The notes beneath the pieces are model-generated. The model searched no databases. It was given only the letters and a program-made list of their open reading frames with translations, and was not told where the DNA came from. DNA of 64,000 bases from Chondrosia reniformis (lineage: Eukaryota > Porifera > Demospongiae > Chondrillida > Chondrillidae), in the NCBI GenBank assembly GCA_947172415.1, contig OX359200.1, positions 6,821,001 to 6,885,000 on the forward strand, in the 5' to 3' direction. Of this stretch, positions 33,301-45,100 are shown one piece after another. The translations under genes were made by a program, and so were the position numbers. Each line of letters begins with the position of its first letter. Position 1 is the first letter of the stretch.

Positions 33301-33477
33301 GGGCGAACTTTTCCAGTTGTCTACTACATAGATATCAATATCCTTCATTTTGGTTTTGGCGTTAATTCTTGAAATAGTACCCGTATCTTTCTTTAGTAAG
33401 AGAGCGAAAGCAATCCTTGTATTACAAGTGCCAAAATCAATTGCAGCTACAACTTTTTCTCTAATACTGTTGGCCAT
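30364..33477 (-). CDS. HSPA12-like: HSPA12-like HSP70-family ATPase
   Basis: Three minus-strand exons in phase 0: 33477-33145, 32501-32280, 31611-30364; 600 residues (human HSPA12A about 675). Start MANSIREKVVAAIDFGTCNT; an in-frame ATG 39 bp upstream is less likely. Nucleotide-binding signatures of the actin/HSP70 fold: phosphate 1 IDFGTCNTRIAFAL, the VLTVPAIWTMGARHVMRKAA segment, phosphate 2 VVDCGGGTLDIAYHSI, and the adenosine-type loop YMVGSYSQSDYLKK. The LIIALEPECAALYVR segment is typical of the HSPA12 branch, which has a divergent substrate part and no EEVD tail; this one ends KVEFFSQK. HSPA12 genes are expanded in many marine invertebrates and linked to stress and immunity. Start lies 220 bp from the next gene on the plus strand. 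Confidence 0.88.
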
Positions 33478-33697
33478 GGTAGATTCTATAGGACCTAGTA
33501 CCTGATAATGGTGCAAGTTATGGATCGCGCACCTCTATAGATGCCTCATCCTTTATATATCAGTTTCCTATATAATCTTATGCATATTCAACAAATTCAG
33601 TAGTATATAAACATGAAATCGATAGGTTGCATACGATTGCAACTCAAGACCAGTGTAGCTGTAGCTCTCCTCGAGATTCAGCAGATATATACTATAC
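33478..33697. promoter_or_regulatory. Bidirectional promoter region HSPA12-like / MIEAP-like
   Basis: 220 bp between two divergent start codons. TATATA-type words lie near 33555-33560 and 33685-33693. No heat-shock element array (nGAAn repeats) is evident by eye. Confidence 0.4.
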
Positions 33698-36600
33698 ATG
33701 GCCTATAAAGGAGCGAGGCCGCCCCCATTAATACCAAATCAGACTAAAGGTACAAAATAGAATAAAGATTAGTTATTTCTATTTGCATGCGCTACCAAAC
33801 CATATATATATTTAAATTGGGTGTGCCTTAGTAGTAGCTATTCAGCTATATAAGTGTGCTTTCCCAATTAAGGAAAACTCAACTTTTAGCATTCTTAAAA
33901 ATCTTTAACCTTATATCTTGTATATATAGAACAGGTTGTAATAAACGGACTGCGGGAACATTTCCTGGATCTACCTGATGTTAAAAGGAAAAAAGTCTTT
34001 ACCCAAAAATTGTAAGGCTGTAATATATATGATAAGAATTTACAATCACAATTGAAATATTTCCTACAACTCATGCTATATACATTTTATTTTTTGTTTT
34101 GTAGATTTACAATTTGCCAAGAGTTAAATGCATTATTACTTGAACAGTGAGGATTAAGATATATTCACATGGGTTAACCTTATCTAGTGGTAACTGTATA
34201 TATGTCTATCGAAATTATATACAAACTTTCTAGCTCAGACTTATAAGCCTGAGCTACGCGAGCTAGATTACATATATAGGTCTCGCGTGATTTTGAAAAT
34301 TCAAACCAGCGCTACACATATAGCTATACTAAGTGACCTACCATCGTTAGATGCCTAACTGTTGCTTTTGGTTGTGGGGTAAAATAGTTCGCTATTAAAG
34401 CTGGGTACAAAATGCTGCAAATTGTGGGCAACCTATAGGTCTCGCATAGCCAGACCGCGATCCTGTCTCCATGTTTATTTGATGCCGTTTAACACATGTA
34501 TAATTAATTATATAGACTTATGGAGGAGAATGATAAATTTAGAAAAGAAAATCAAGAGTTCGATGACATAAAGGCTAGGTAAGAAATTCTGAAACCTATA
34601 AAATCTAAAAGTCTTTTCTGGAGATATTCTATTGAGCACTACAAAAAAGAAAAGAGTTATAACCATTGAATTTCAAAGTTGTTATGTTTACAAGGATGAC
34701 TAATTTTATATTTTCCCTTAAAACATACACAAATATGTTTCAGGTGAGAAGAATAGCATTTAATACAGTTGTGTGTTAAATACATGTTGAAGGTATATTA
34801 TTTGGGTCTACTGTAGTTGAGATAAGGCTGATTTATAGGCTGCAAACTATTTCACTGAGGAAAACATTTTCCATAAAAATGGGAGAATCATGTATCATAT
34901 TTGATTCAATTTTTGACTACTAGTACATAACTTAGTAGGTACTGTTTTATTTCTCTTTGAGGTTATATAGTTACTTGGCCTTGATGTGTGAGTTCAACTA
35001 TTTATCACAGTAATATCTTTCATAATTTTGAGCAGTTAACATATGCATAGAAACAGGATAATATATTTGTATTGTATATTATTATTGTACCTATTTGACT
35101 TAGAGAAATTGCTAAGCTTGCAACAAGAGCATACAAAAGAGGTACAATGCACAAAGCTGGAGAGTTTGAAGTAGTATCTGCAGCTGTGAAAGGGTACTTT
35201 CAACAGACTACAAAGACATTTGTTTCTGCTCTAAGAGCCTCAAACTACCATTGTAAACATCAAAACCTAAAGAATGCCACTAAGAGGGATGTTTCTCATT
35301 GGCAGGTAATGTTATATATCACATGCTTTATTATACTGATTTTAGATACTCAAAGAGTTGAAAGATGTGCATGCCATCCAAAAAATACTAATGACACAGT
35401 TATAAAAGGAATCCTTATAGTGTTTTGACCTCGAGGGTCTTCATCAGGACTGATAGAGTGGGTCTTGTCTCTGTTGAGGATTAGGTGACAAAGGTGAGAC
35501 AATATTAATGTGTCTATAAAAGACTACAGAGGACCCAATCCATCAGTTGCTGATGAAAACTCTCATGGTTGAAATGTTCAACCATGCAAAGATTTGATGC
35601 TTAAATAATCAAAAGATGTACCATCCAAAAGATAATTTAAATGTAATGGTGAATTTCTGAACAGCAAAATGGTTGTATATTAACAAGATCAGCATATTAA
35701 AGACAAGCATATATAGTTGTCTAGCGAGACAATGGTAGCATGCTTGTTAAAGTTATCATTTCACTGTTTATGTAGTATAATACATTTATTTGTATGGCTT
35801 TTATATGCTTTCAAAAAATGGAAAAGGTCATTAAATTTCTTAGAGAACTTATCAATTATTATTTTTTATAGGCTAGAATGTTTGATTGTAGTATGGATAA
35901 AATATCAACACAAATAGCTGAATACTGCTACAATAATCCAAAAAAGACCAGTGAAATTGGTGATGCTATTAGTGAAGTTACAGCCATTTGTAGTGAGCTA
36001 GAACCAAAGCGATCACAAAAGGTATATGAACACAGTTCATAAATTTTGCACCGTATATATGTAGTTAATAATTACAAGTTATACTCTGTGTATGCATGCA
36101 AAAGACTGATTTAAAGTTAAAAAATGGCATATAACCCTATAGGCCTATAACCAAACTATTGTCCTGTCTCACTTAATATATATACTCTGCTGTGGTTGTT
36201 TATTAATATATACCGGGTCTTTTTCCAGCAAATTTATATTTGGGCTTTCTCATGTAATTGCTGTCATGAACAAATACTAATACAGCAATGTAACAGCAGT
36301 GGTGACTTAACTAAAATTGCATACACCAAGTATTATTTGCACAAAAGGGCAATAAACCAAAACGTGCATGCTACTCAGCTGTACCCATTATAATAGCTTA
36401 AGTAAGTACAATATATAGTAGTTTTTCTGTTGTATATCAATTAGCAAAATAGCTGGCTGGTAGGATTGTTATGTTTCAAACCATCTGTACAGACAACCAT
36501 ACCACCACAACAGTCAAATTTCAGGAGAATGTTGGTTAAAGCAATCAGATCTGATTTCTATGTGAAAAAAATTAATGAAGGTTACTTCAATCTAAGCGAC

Positions 36601-37077
36601 AAAGAGTGGGAAAGAGTGTGTGCTGTTCAGCATCTGAAATCAGTTATACTAGTTGAATGCTCCGAGATGAATGATATTCTAAGAAAAGAGGTTGTAAAGG
36701 TACCAATAAAAATGTCCATTATACATGTACATTCAGCATATATACATACTAACTTCAGAATTTATTTGTAGACTTTAGATGAAAATTTTCAGCCTTTCTC
36801 CAAAGTTGAAAAAGAAAAAAGGACAGAATTTATAGAGAGTACTGCTGAGATAATTATGACTCTATTCACCTCCTCATACTGCACATTTGCCACTTGTGGA
36901 ATCAATAATTACAGGAAAGAATTTATTGAGTTTCTGCCTCAATATTCAGCCAGGGATTCATTTTGTGAGCCATCCGAGGGAGCCTTTCTTACATTCCATT
37001 TCTTTCAACCACTTATCTTTGTATGTGAAGATGGAAAATTATGTCATTTGCAGAAAGGACAATGTATGAATAAATAA
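33698..37077 (+). CDS. Coiled-coil protein with a tentative MIEAP-like C-terminal domain
   Basis: Eight exons with closed phases: 33698-33749, 33930-34011, 34105-34146, 34516-34578, 35104-35305, 35872-36021, 36493-36699, 36772-37077; 367 residues, start MAYKGARPPPLIPNQTK. Residues about 50-90 are a short coiled coil (LLLEQLMEENDKFRKENQEF). The middle is helical (FNLSDKEWERVC, LRKEVVK). The end (EGAFLTFHFFQPLIFVCEDG then KLCHLQKG) resembles the closing segment of the C-terminal domain of MIEAP/SPATA18, the mitochondria-eating protein, where a hydrophobic VVWPALLLHEGG-type stretch precedes KG. That resemblance is weak and from memory. MIEAP-like proteins are numerous in sponges and corals. Unknown function; could also be an unrelated lineage-specific protein. 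Intron 5 contains foldback-type repeats. Confidence 0.72.
35421..35590. repeat. Paired hammerhead-like cores in inverted orientation (foldback family)
   Basis: On the minus strand at 35453-35423: CTGATGA, AGACCCTCGAGGTC hairpin, AAAAC. On the plus strand at 35548-35576: GCTGATGA, AAACTCTCATGGTT, GAAATG. The two cores face each other across about 100 bp. In intron 5 of the MIEAP-like gene. Confidence 0.5.
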
Positions 37078-37745
37078 ATTCCGTATACATTACACTTAAA
37101 CAACAAAACTTACCGAGTAAATTAAATGTTTCATTATTGTGTAGTTCACTTTGGTTTACATTTTCAATTATCGTATTTGCGTTATAAAATCGCCGTCCAA
37201 AAATGTCTGCTACATACACAGAGAGTCTCTTTTGACATACATACATGCATGTACAAGGACTCACAAAATTGTGTTAGATTATTCATGCAGGTAGTGAAGT
37301 GTAGTAATGCTAGTGCTGAATGTTAATCGCTTTTGTGTACATTCATATTTGAAGATAAGACGTTAATTAGTTTTCATATAGGGTTTGTCAACTTCAACGC
37401 CTAGTTTCCTACACTGGTGAATCCTTAGAAGAATGGTTTTCAAGGGGAAGTGTTGATTTCCAAGCCTTTGGACACTTGTTTCAGAAGTTTATCGTTCTAT
37501 ACTCGAGAGTGTTAACTATGATTATACGCAAAGCAATCAAAGCTTTATGTCGTTAACACCAAAGAACTCTAACGCTAGGACGAGATATACTCAAAGACCT
37601 GCCTCGTTAACATTAAGCGTTTAAAGTCTTTGAGCTAACAGCGACAAGTACGGTCTACCAGTTAGGGGCTTCATATATAAATAAGTTAGCTTGCTTGTGC
37701 GATCATTGTTCACTGTATATATCGATCAGCTTGTCCTGTAAGGAA
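37078..37745. promoter_or_regulatory. Intergenic region and putative TATA promoter of the vestigial-like gene
   Basis: TATATAAAT at 37674-37682 is about 65-70 bp before the ATG at 37746, a suitable TATA position. Upstream, a 9-bp inverted repeat (CTCAAAGAC at 37590-37598, GTCTTTGAG at 37626-37634) encloses GTTAAC and an AAGCGTTTAA stretch, and GTTAAC occurs three times between 37510 and 37612. These may be transcription-factor sites; no factor is assigned. No coding exon seen. Confidence 0.4.
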
Positions 37746-38832
37746 ATGGAAAATTATTCTACTGAATCTCCAAAGATGAGCAGCGAGGAGCTAGACAAGA
37801 AGGAGACTGGAAGCCAAGTCATCACTTTCTACAGCAATGTCGACAGTGAATTGGAGGACCACTTTGCCAAAGCTCTCCAGAAGTGCAATCAGAGTGAACC
37901 AAAGCCAGCCACAGAGCCACCTACACCTGCAGTCACTGGAGGAAGTACAGCTAGTCTCTACCAGGCAGAGGGGAACCAAGCTCCTCTCAGTGCAACACCG
38001 GCCAATAGAACCCCGTATGGTTATGCAGACCTACTGCAGAGTCCCCTAACTCCATCTTCTTCTCTGATTGAGAAAGGCAACCAGGTCTTTGTCTATCCAC
38101 CTCCTCCTCCTCCCACATCCCAACCCTCTCCAGGCCCTGGGGTCACGCCCTTCAGCTCACCAGCCTGCCTGCCATATCAGCAACATTCAGTGCACCAAAT
38201 CTACAACAAGATCACTCAACCTCAATACATTCAACAGCTTCATGGAGAGGCAGACAAATACCACTTGTGTACTGATGATCTGCCAGAAGTACCTGGAGAA
38301 GACAGATCAACCTCAGAAATCCAAGTTTGCTCCCAAACTAACAAAGATGCAGGAAACACATTCAATCAAGCTAATTATCCAGTATCTCAAGGTTGGTAAT
38401 ATTTCTAGTATATATTTGTGTGCATGCATGTCCTAATACTTCTTGCCTATATATATATACCATGCAAATTATGAAGGTTGCATAATGTTTTCTTAATTTA
38501 AAAGCAATATGTATGTATATTTGATCTATATATTTATAGGACAAAATGAAGTTTTCAACAGACGTGAACCACATATCAGTGCCTTTACAGAAGTGTCTTC
38601 ATGTCAGCAAGTCTACAGACCCGGTACTTTACACTACACAGGTGAAGATCCATACATACAGGCCAGCAGCGGAAATGTGTATCCCCAACACTGCCAGCCA
38701 CCAACAGGGTCAACTCACTGCGGTCCTCACACGACTATTTGTTCCAACTGGACAGACGTATCGCAGCCTCAATCCATCTTCAACTCCCAATCTTACAGCG
38801 ACTCCTTTTGTTCTCAATTCTTAAACTACTAA
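37746..38832 (+). CDS. VGLL: Vestigial-like (VGLL) transcription cofactor with a Tondu motif
   Basis: Two exons, 37746-38391 and 38540-38832, phase 1 junction; 312 residues, start MENYSTESPKMSSEELDKKE. Residues about 25-47 read VITFYSNVDSELEDHFAKAL, the Tondu (TDU) motif: an FxY/FY strand, acidic turn and the helix D/E-HFxxAL that binds the back of TEAD/Scalloped. The rest is a Pro/Ser/Gln-rich disordered region (FVYPPPPPPTSQP) with no other domain, as in vertebrate VGLL1-3. VGLL proteins act in the nucleus as TEAD partners, competing with YAP/Yorkie. I chose the first ATG after the TATA box; the frame remains open upstream without an ATG. A single TDU argues for VGLL1-3 type rather than VGLL4, which has two. 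Confidence 0.82.
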
Positions 38833-39156
38833 CTTCATCTGTATATTGTTGTTCATATTTTTATGATTATTATATATAGTCCTTTTTACATGACTAAATG
38901 TGATAAGATGCATATGTACCTGTATATAAGTATTGTTTGCCATGAACTGGCCATGGATGAATATAATTAGGTCACGTGATCAAATCCAGCAAAAAATCCA
39001 TTAATCATTTCGCATGCATATACTAATTTTCAGCTAATCGCGCACGACTGCATAACTCTTTATAGTATTGCTTACGCGGAGCATATATAGTAAGGAGATC
39101 CGGAAAGAGACGTAGACAAGAGTTAATATCTTCGTCTGCTTTGGTTTAACTCGACC
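38833..39156. other. Intergenic region, vestigial-like 3' flank and dynein promoter
   Basis: Compact 324-bp spacer. It must contain the VGLL 3' UTR and the dynein 5' region. No RFX X-box or TATA is clear immediately upstream of 39157, apart from TATATAG at about 39083-39090. Confidence 0.5.
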
Positions 39157-42100
39157 ATGTCCGATCCAGCGAACCTTTCGGAGGTTCCCAGTCCTGGCAT
39201 CTCCACTCAGAAGGTGGCGCAAACGAGAAAACATGTGCGCAGAGGACAAGTGCAGAAGACTAGAGTGCACGCAGTTCTTGATAGCATCAAGGACAAGCAA
39301 GTTAGTCCCTACAACTCTCATACTCAGTATACAACACGCGAATCAAATACAATCGCGTGTTGCCCGTATTCTCTATTGTGCATAGGTCCATACATAAGTT
39401 GTATATACATTTACATGTATATATTTCCGTATCTGCATATCATTCTGTACTCAATTATATTCAGATAAAATTAAAGGAAGAAAAAGAAGCGAAACGCGCA
39501 ACGTTGGATTCGCGTCACAACTTCATTATCGATGCGCTACTGACAAAGATCGACGTACATTCGAGAGAAGTGGAAGAAGTGCTCCTGGACCGCAGCAATC
39601 TGGGCCATGTAGAGGATTTCTTTGCAGCTAACGGCACGAGGTGTTTGTTGTTTTATTATGAAGAGAAGCGCTCGGAAGATGGTGAGTATCTACACCACAG
39701 ATGTGTAAACGCGTAGGTATATACGCGCAATACACTATCGTCGTAAACACATTCCTGTCGTACACACGTGTGTTATCAAAACAAATAGTATATTGGTATT
39801 GTGATATTACTTCGACTTTGACAAAACTTATATAGGCCTTGCAACCAAATTCAACTTAGAAATAATATTTTATACCTTCAGTTATTTACATGTATATATT
39901 TAAAATTTTTGTCTTACAAAGTCATAAATAATCAGGGTTATTTATTGTGACATGATATTAAAATAAATGATTTTTGGTCAATTTCCAAAATTATTAATAT
40001 TTTTCCATCCATATTTGTGTGACAGGTGAGAAGGTCTGTAAAAGGAGACTCTACCTCACCAATGGCACAAAGGAGGCATTCCCAGGTCTTGCGCTCTTCT
40101 TCCTTAGAACTACCAACAAAGCAATCTCAACCAGCAACATAGCTCAGGTTTATATACACATATATATGCAGGCATGGAAACAAGTGTATATATATATATG
40201 TATACAGTAAGCCATGAAGTGAGGTAAATGTCCTGCAGCTGGTTCTATATATATGTTATGCTTGTATTAGTGGAGGATAAAATCTGCTATATGTTGTATG
40301 CGTCTTCAATTAGTATCGTGTGCTCAAAGATCATACAGAAATAGTCTACATAATAGCAATTATATAAATGATTACTAAAGTGACAGATGTACGTAGATAA
40401 AGATGGTGTTTATGAGACATGAAATATAGAATCTATAGGGTCTTCAATCTGTAGCAGAGAGAGACTCTATTGAATGTTCATGTCATGCCACGGCATTACT
40501 GTGTATACATTATGTTATATATGATTGTAGGAAGTGAATTTTGGAATTCTAGAGTCTCCAACTGGAAGCGTTCTGGATGCCTTTGAGACACTGCTCTCCA
40601 CAATCTTCATACCTGCTCTCCGCAGGAACACCAACTGGGGCTGCCTGTCCTTAGAGGCCAAAGGGGAGAAGATGAAGAATGAATTTCTCGGAAAATTGAA
40701 TGCGTTTGTATCAGTTTTGGTGAATGCTAAAGCTACCATTTCTAATTTGGCGGAGCTGTCAGAGTTTGAGGGATTTGATGTAAAGAATTACATAACTCCA
40801 TTTCAGATCCTAGGAGCTGCCAGTAACAGTGAAGTGATTGACACAGTTGAGAGGAAGATGATGCAATGGGCTGCAGAGATTGAGCAAGTTAGCAATATGT
40901 TGCATTAAATATTTTAATTGTTTATGTACGTATCTTATTGTCAATTGACCCTCCAAATCTATTATGCCTCAGTTCAATAATATATTCATGTGTATAGGTG
41001 TACCCTTGTATGGAGAGGTTGTTACTCAAAGTATTGATATCCTTATTGTGTAGATTTTGACTGAGTCAGAACAGATGAGGAAGGAAGCAGACGACGTTGG
41101 ACCACGAGCTGAGTTGGAGCACTGGAAGAAGAGGCTAGCCAAATTTGACTCTCTGACAAAGAGCATGAAGAATCCAGAATGTAGAACATCAGTTACCATT
41201 CTTGTGGCATCCAAATCAAGACTAATAAAAGTATTGTGCACTAACTAGATTCATAGTGTGAACTATTAATGATATTCATTAGTAAAATGGCATCCAGTAT
41301 GTAAATACAAATGGTCTGCAATCCTGCACTAATGGATTCCGTGACCTGTCTGTTCTTGTAGACATGGAAGGAGTTGGACAGTAGAATCACTGACTGCACT
41401 AATGAGGCAAAGGACAATGTAAAGTTCCTCTACACTTTAGAAAAGTATGCAGAACCCCTTTACAAGCATAATCCAGTAAGTTGTATATCAGGGTCCAATG
41501 AACCATGTCCCACAATGAATAGAGTAACATAAACATAGCTGTTGTTTTTCACTGCTGTAAATGAAAACATTCCTAATATGGCAAGGCAATTATTCTTGGA
41601 GGGGCTAGCTTGGTCTTTAGAATTATTGTAATTCCATTAATCAATATTCATCCTGTCCAACTAATAATGAAATATGTTTATACATACACTATATGGGTAC
41701 ATCAAAGGGTCTGAATTTGGGAAGGTGGGAGAGGTTTTCTTCCCCAATGCCCCTCCCCCTTGTCTAAAGCTCTCCCTTAAGCTTGTGTTTGATGTAGTGG
41801 TATATATTCTGACAGGTCTGTGATCATGCTACTGTTGTGTTCATTAAACAGGTTTCCATGATTGGGAGTATTCCCGGTCTGATGAATGCTATTCGAATGA
41901 TAAACAGCTATTCTCGCTATTACAACACTTCAGAGAGGATGACTGCACTGCTGGTCAAAGTGACCAATCAGATGATCACTGCCTGCAAGGACCACATCAC
42001 AGAAGGGGGTGACATGAAGATATGGGAGCAGGAGGGAGATGCTTTGATTGACAAGATGAAGTCTTGTAAGAGACTGAACAAGGAGTACCAAAAGTGTTAC

Positions 42101-45100
42101 GAGAGTACAAAGAGCAAAGTTGAAGCAAATCCGGATGAGAAACCATTCGACTTCTCAGAAATGTATATATTTGGGAAATTCAATACATTTTGTACAAGGT
42201 ATATATATATATACGTATGTATGCACATATATATATAATATTTCATTCTTCAATAATACGTATGTACGTAAATATGTAGATTTATATATTTTATGGGACA
42301 CACACTATAATAGCTGAATATTTTAGTACTATTTATATACATATCATATATTGTGCAAGGTACATACGTACATAAGTGTGTATGAACTAGTAAATCCTCT
42401 GCTTCTACTTATTATCAAAGTCTCACTTATGTACACTTGCCCACGTACGTACGTATATAGACTGGACAGAGTGACTGAGCTGCTGAATATTGTGTCTCTG
42501 TACGAGAACCTGAGTCTCTCCCGTCTGGATGGTCTGGACATGTACAGCCAGAGGTTTCACATTCTGCTCACTACCTTGAAGAAGAAGCCTTACGACCTCT
42601 TGGAGCATAGAAAGACCGAGTTTGACATTGACTTTGATGATTTCAAAAGACAACTGAATGACCTTAATGTAAGATTACCAGTTACAATTTTACAGTGTGT
42701 GGTTGAATGGTTGAATGGTTGAAGACTTTGGTCTTGCAGCCGAGATAAGACTTTAGTCACTTGGTTGATCAGACATAATATCTCCTAGTGATTATATTTT
42801 CATCATGTACATGATACATAAAGCATCCATAGTCATCAGTAGATGGTTAATTAACATAATTGAGATATTATAAATGTAATTCAAGGTATTTAGGGGATGT
42901 GGTTCCACTTTGTATGTATGAATGCAGGCCCAGCTGCAAATGAACATGGAACAGACGTTTGAAAAGGTCAAATCTGTGGAGATGTCACTCCAACTGTTAA
43001 AGAGATTTGAGAGACTATGCCTACCCTGCCTCAACATTTCCGGTCAATTCCATTTGATTCTAAACTTGTTTGTCAAGGACATGGAGCTGGTTCAGAGGAT
43101 GTACAACAAGAAGAAGGAAACCCCTCCCATCCTCAGGAACATGCCCCCAGTGTCTGGAAAAATCAGTTGGAGCAGACAGCTCTACCAGAGAATAACATCA
43201 CCTGTCAAGGTACGTACGTACACTTGAAGGGATACAAATACGTATGTATGTAGAGATCTAATGTGACATACGTATGACAATTGTAGTTCAGTGGCAGAGC
43301 ACTGGTGGTCATAACCAGCTGTCCTGGGTTTGATTCCTATGTATTGCTCTTTCATGTCTTTACCTCTTCGTGATGTACGAGAATGATTATATGTAATTAC
43401 TTGTGGTTTGATTATCAATGAATTACATATTCATTCATTTAGCTGTTTCAAGAATTCCCAAGATTGATGGAGTCGTCCCAAGCTAAGAAAGTGATCAGAG
43501 GTTACAACAAGTTGGCCAGAGTGTTGGTCGAGTATGAAATGCTCTACCACCAAGCTTGGATGGCTGAGGTGAGTGTGTGTGTGTGTGAGTGGGTGTGAGA
43601 GTGTGTGTGAGAGTGGGTGTGTGAGTGGGTGTGAGAGTGGGTGTGTGAGTGGGCGTGTGAGTGGGCGTGTGAGTGGGTGTGAGAGTGGGCATACTAAGTC
43701 ATGTATACATACTGTACGTACGTACATATAATATGTATAAGCAGTGTACGTGCATATCTTGATCTGTACATTACATATTATTGTAAAAGGATTTGTCCTC
43801 AAAATAACAGTTTCCATAATTTTTATATTATATCTATCTACGTATGTCCATGTACGTACATATAATTACATGTTTATGGTTCAAAGTATAGTATTTGCTC
43901 TGTACTTTATATACTATTGGTTTAAGGCAGTTGGTTCAATGTGGTCAATTCTGAAAAACAGGCTATCATTCATTAAGTAGCAGCAATCTGATTCCGATTG
44001 AAAGAAAAGCTTTTCATTTTCAATAAAATCCATAAATCCCCAAGCTGTTTCTGCCCTCTCACCATCGACCACCCTTGCACTGACATTTTCTGATATAGCC
44101 ATGGCTGGTAACCATGGAAACCTGGTGTGGTGATTAAAAGGTTGTAACTGGTTGAGCAGGGTGACTGAAATCTTACCCTTAAAGGGCCACATCAGCTGAT
44201 CATCATGATCCCCTCTCATGATAGCTATCCCCATAGAAGTGTGAGTATTGGCGCATCTTCCATAGCCATTTACGCATACCTTTAGACACATTTTGTACCC
44301 TCCATAGTGTGAATAAATGGGAGTACTGTAGAATATTGTTTCCTTAGCTTTGTTTTCCTGGTATCCCCTCATTTGTATGACCCACGGGGGGATGGGATAG
44401 GAGGTTGGCTGATTCACTAGCCATGGACAGTTGCTAGGAGGATACTCCAGTGGTTGGCGGTCAGCAACTGACGACACTACAAATTGTCTCAATAGATGGA
44501 GTTCCATTGATTGGTGAAGTAGCATTTCCATTGCCTTCTCCAAATGACTGTCCTTTGCACTTTCCATATGAGCTGAGAGATCCTTCCTTTTCAAGTCGGC
44601 ATGGCAACCAAAGATGGCATATCTGCATGCCACTAGCTCCTCTGGACAGCTGTTAAGGTGCTCCCTCATTGCTCCTCGCGGTACACACTCTTGACAACCA
44701 GCAGGACATGATATAGGGAGTCGAGAGCATGCTGTAAAGTGATCTGTGTTCATTCTTTTGAAGTTAATTCTAGCCATACCGCAATGAGAACACATTACCT
44801 CCCTCTCCTCATACTCATCATTCATGTGACGATCTAGCTCCGTCTTCCGTACAATGGCTCCACACTGCAATGGGCAATATCTACCTTCATATGAACAAGA
44901 GGTTTCCAAGTGCTTTTGAAAGTCTCCCAAGTTGCCTTGCCATGTGCATCCGGTGTTGTTATGGGTACACTGCACCGTTAGGTTCCTAATCTGCCTCTTT
45001 GTCCTCTGATCGGGGAAGAGGGAAAACCGCTCTCTACAGAGTGAACAGAAATCTTCACCTTTTATACATTCTATACAAAACAGATGTCCACAGCTGGTTA

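Noticed and set aside
43290-43345. A functional tRNA gene
   Set aside because: A and B boxes are recognisable, but anticodon and acceptor stems are not, and the same head recurs with a fixed 3' tail: a SINE.
43431-43817. Minus-strand frame rich in HPLTHPLS
   Set aside because: Translation of the GT/GA simple repeat and the reverse strand of dynein exon 10.
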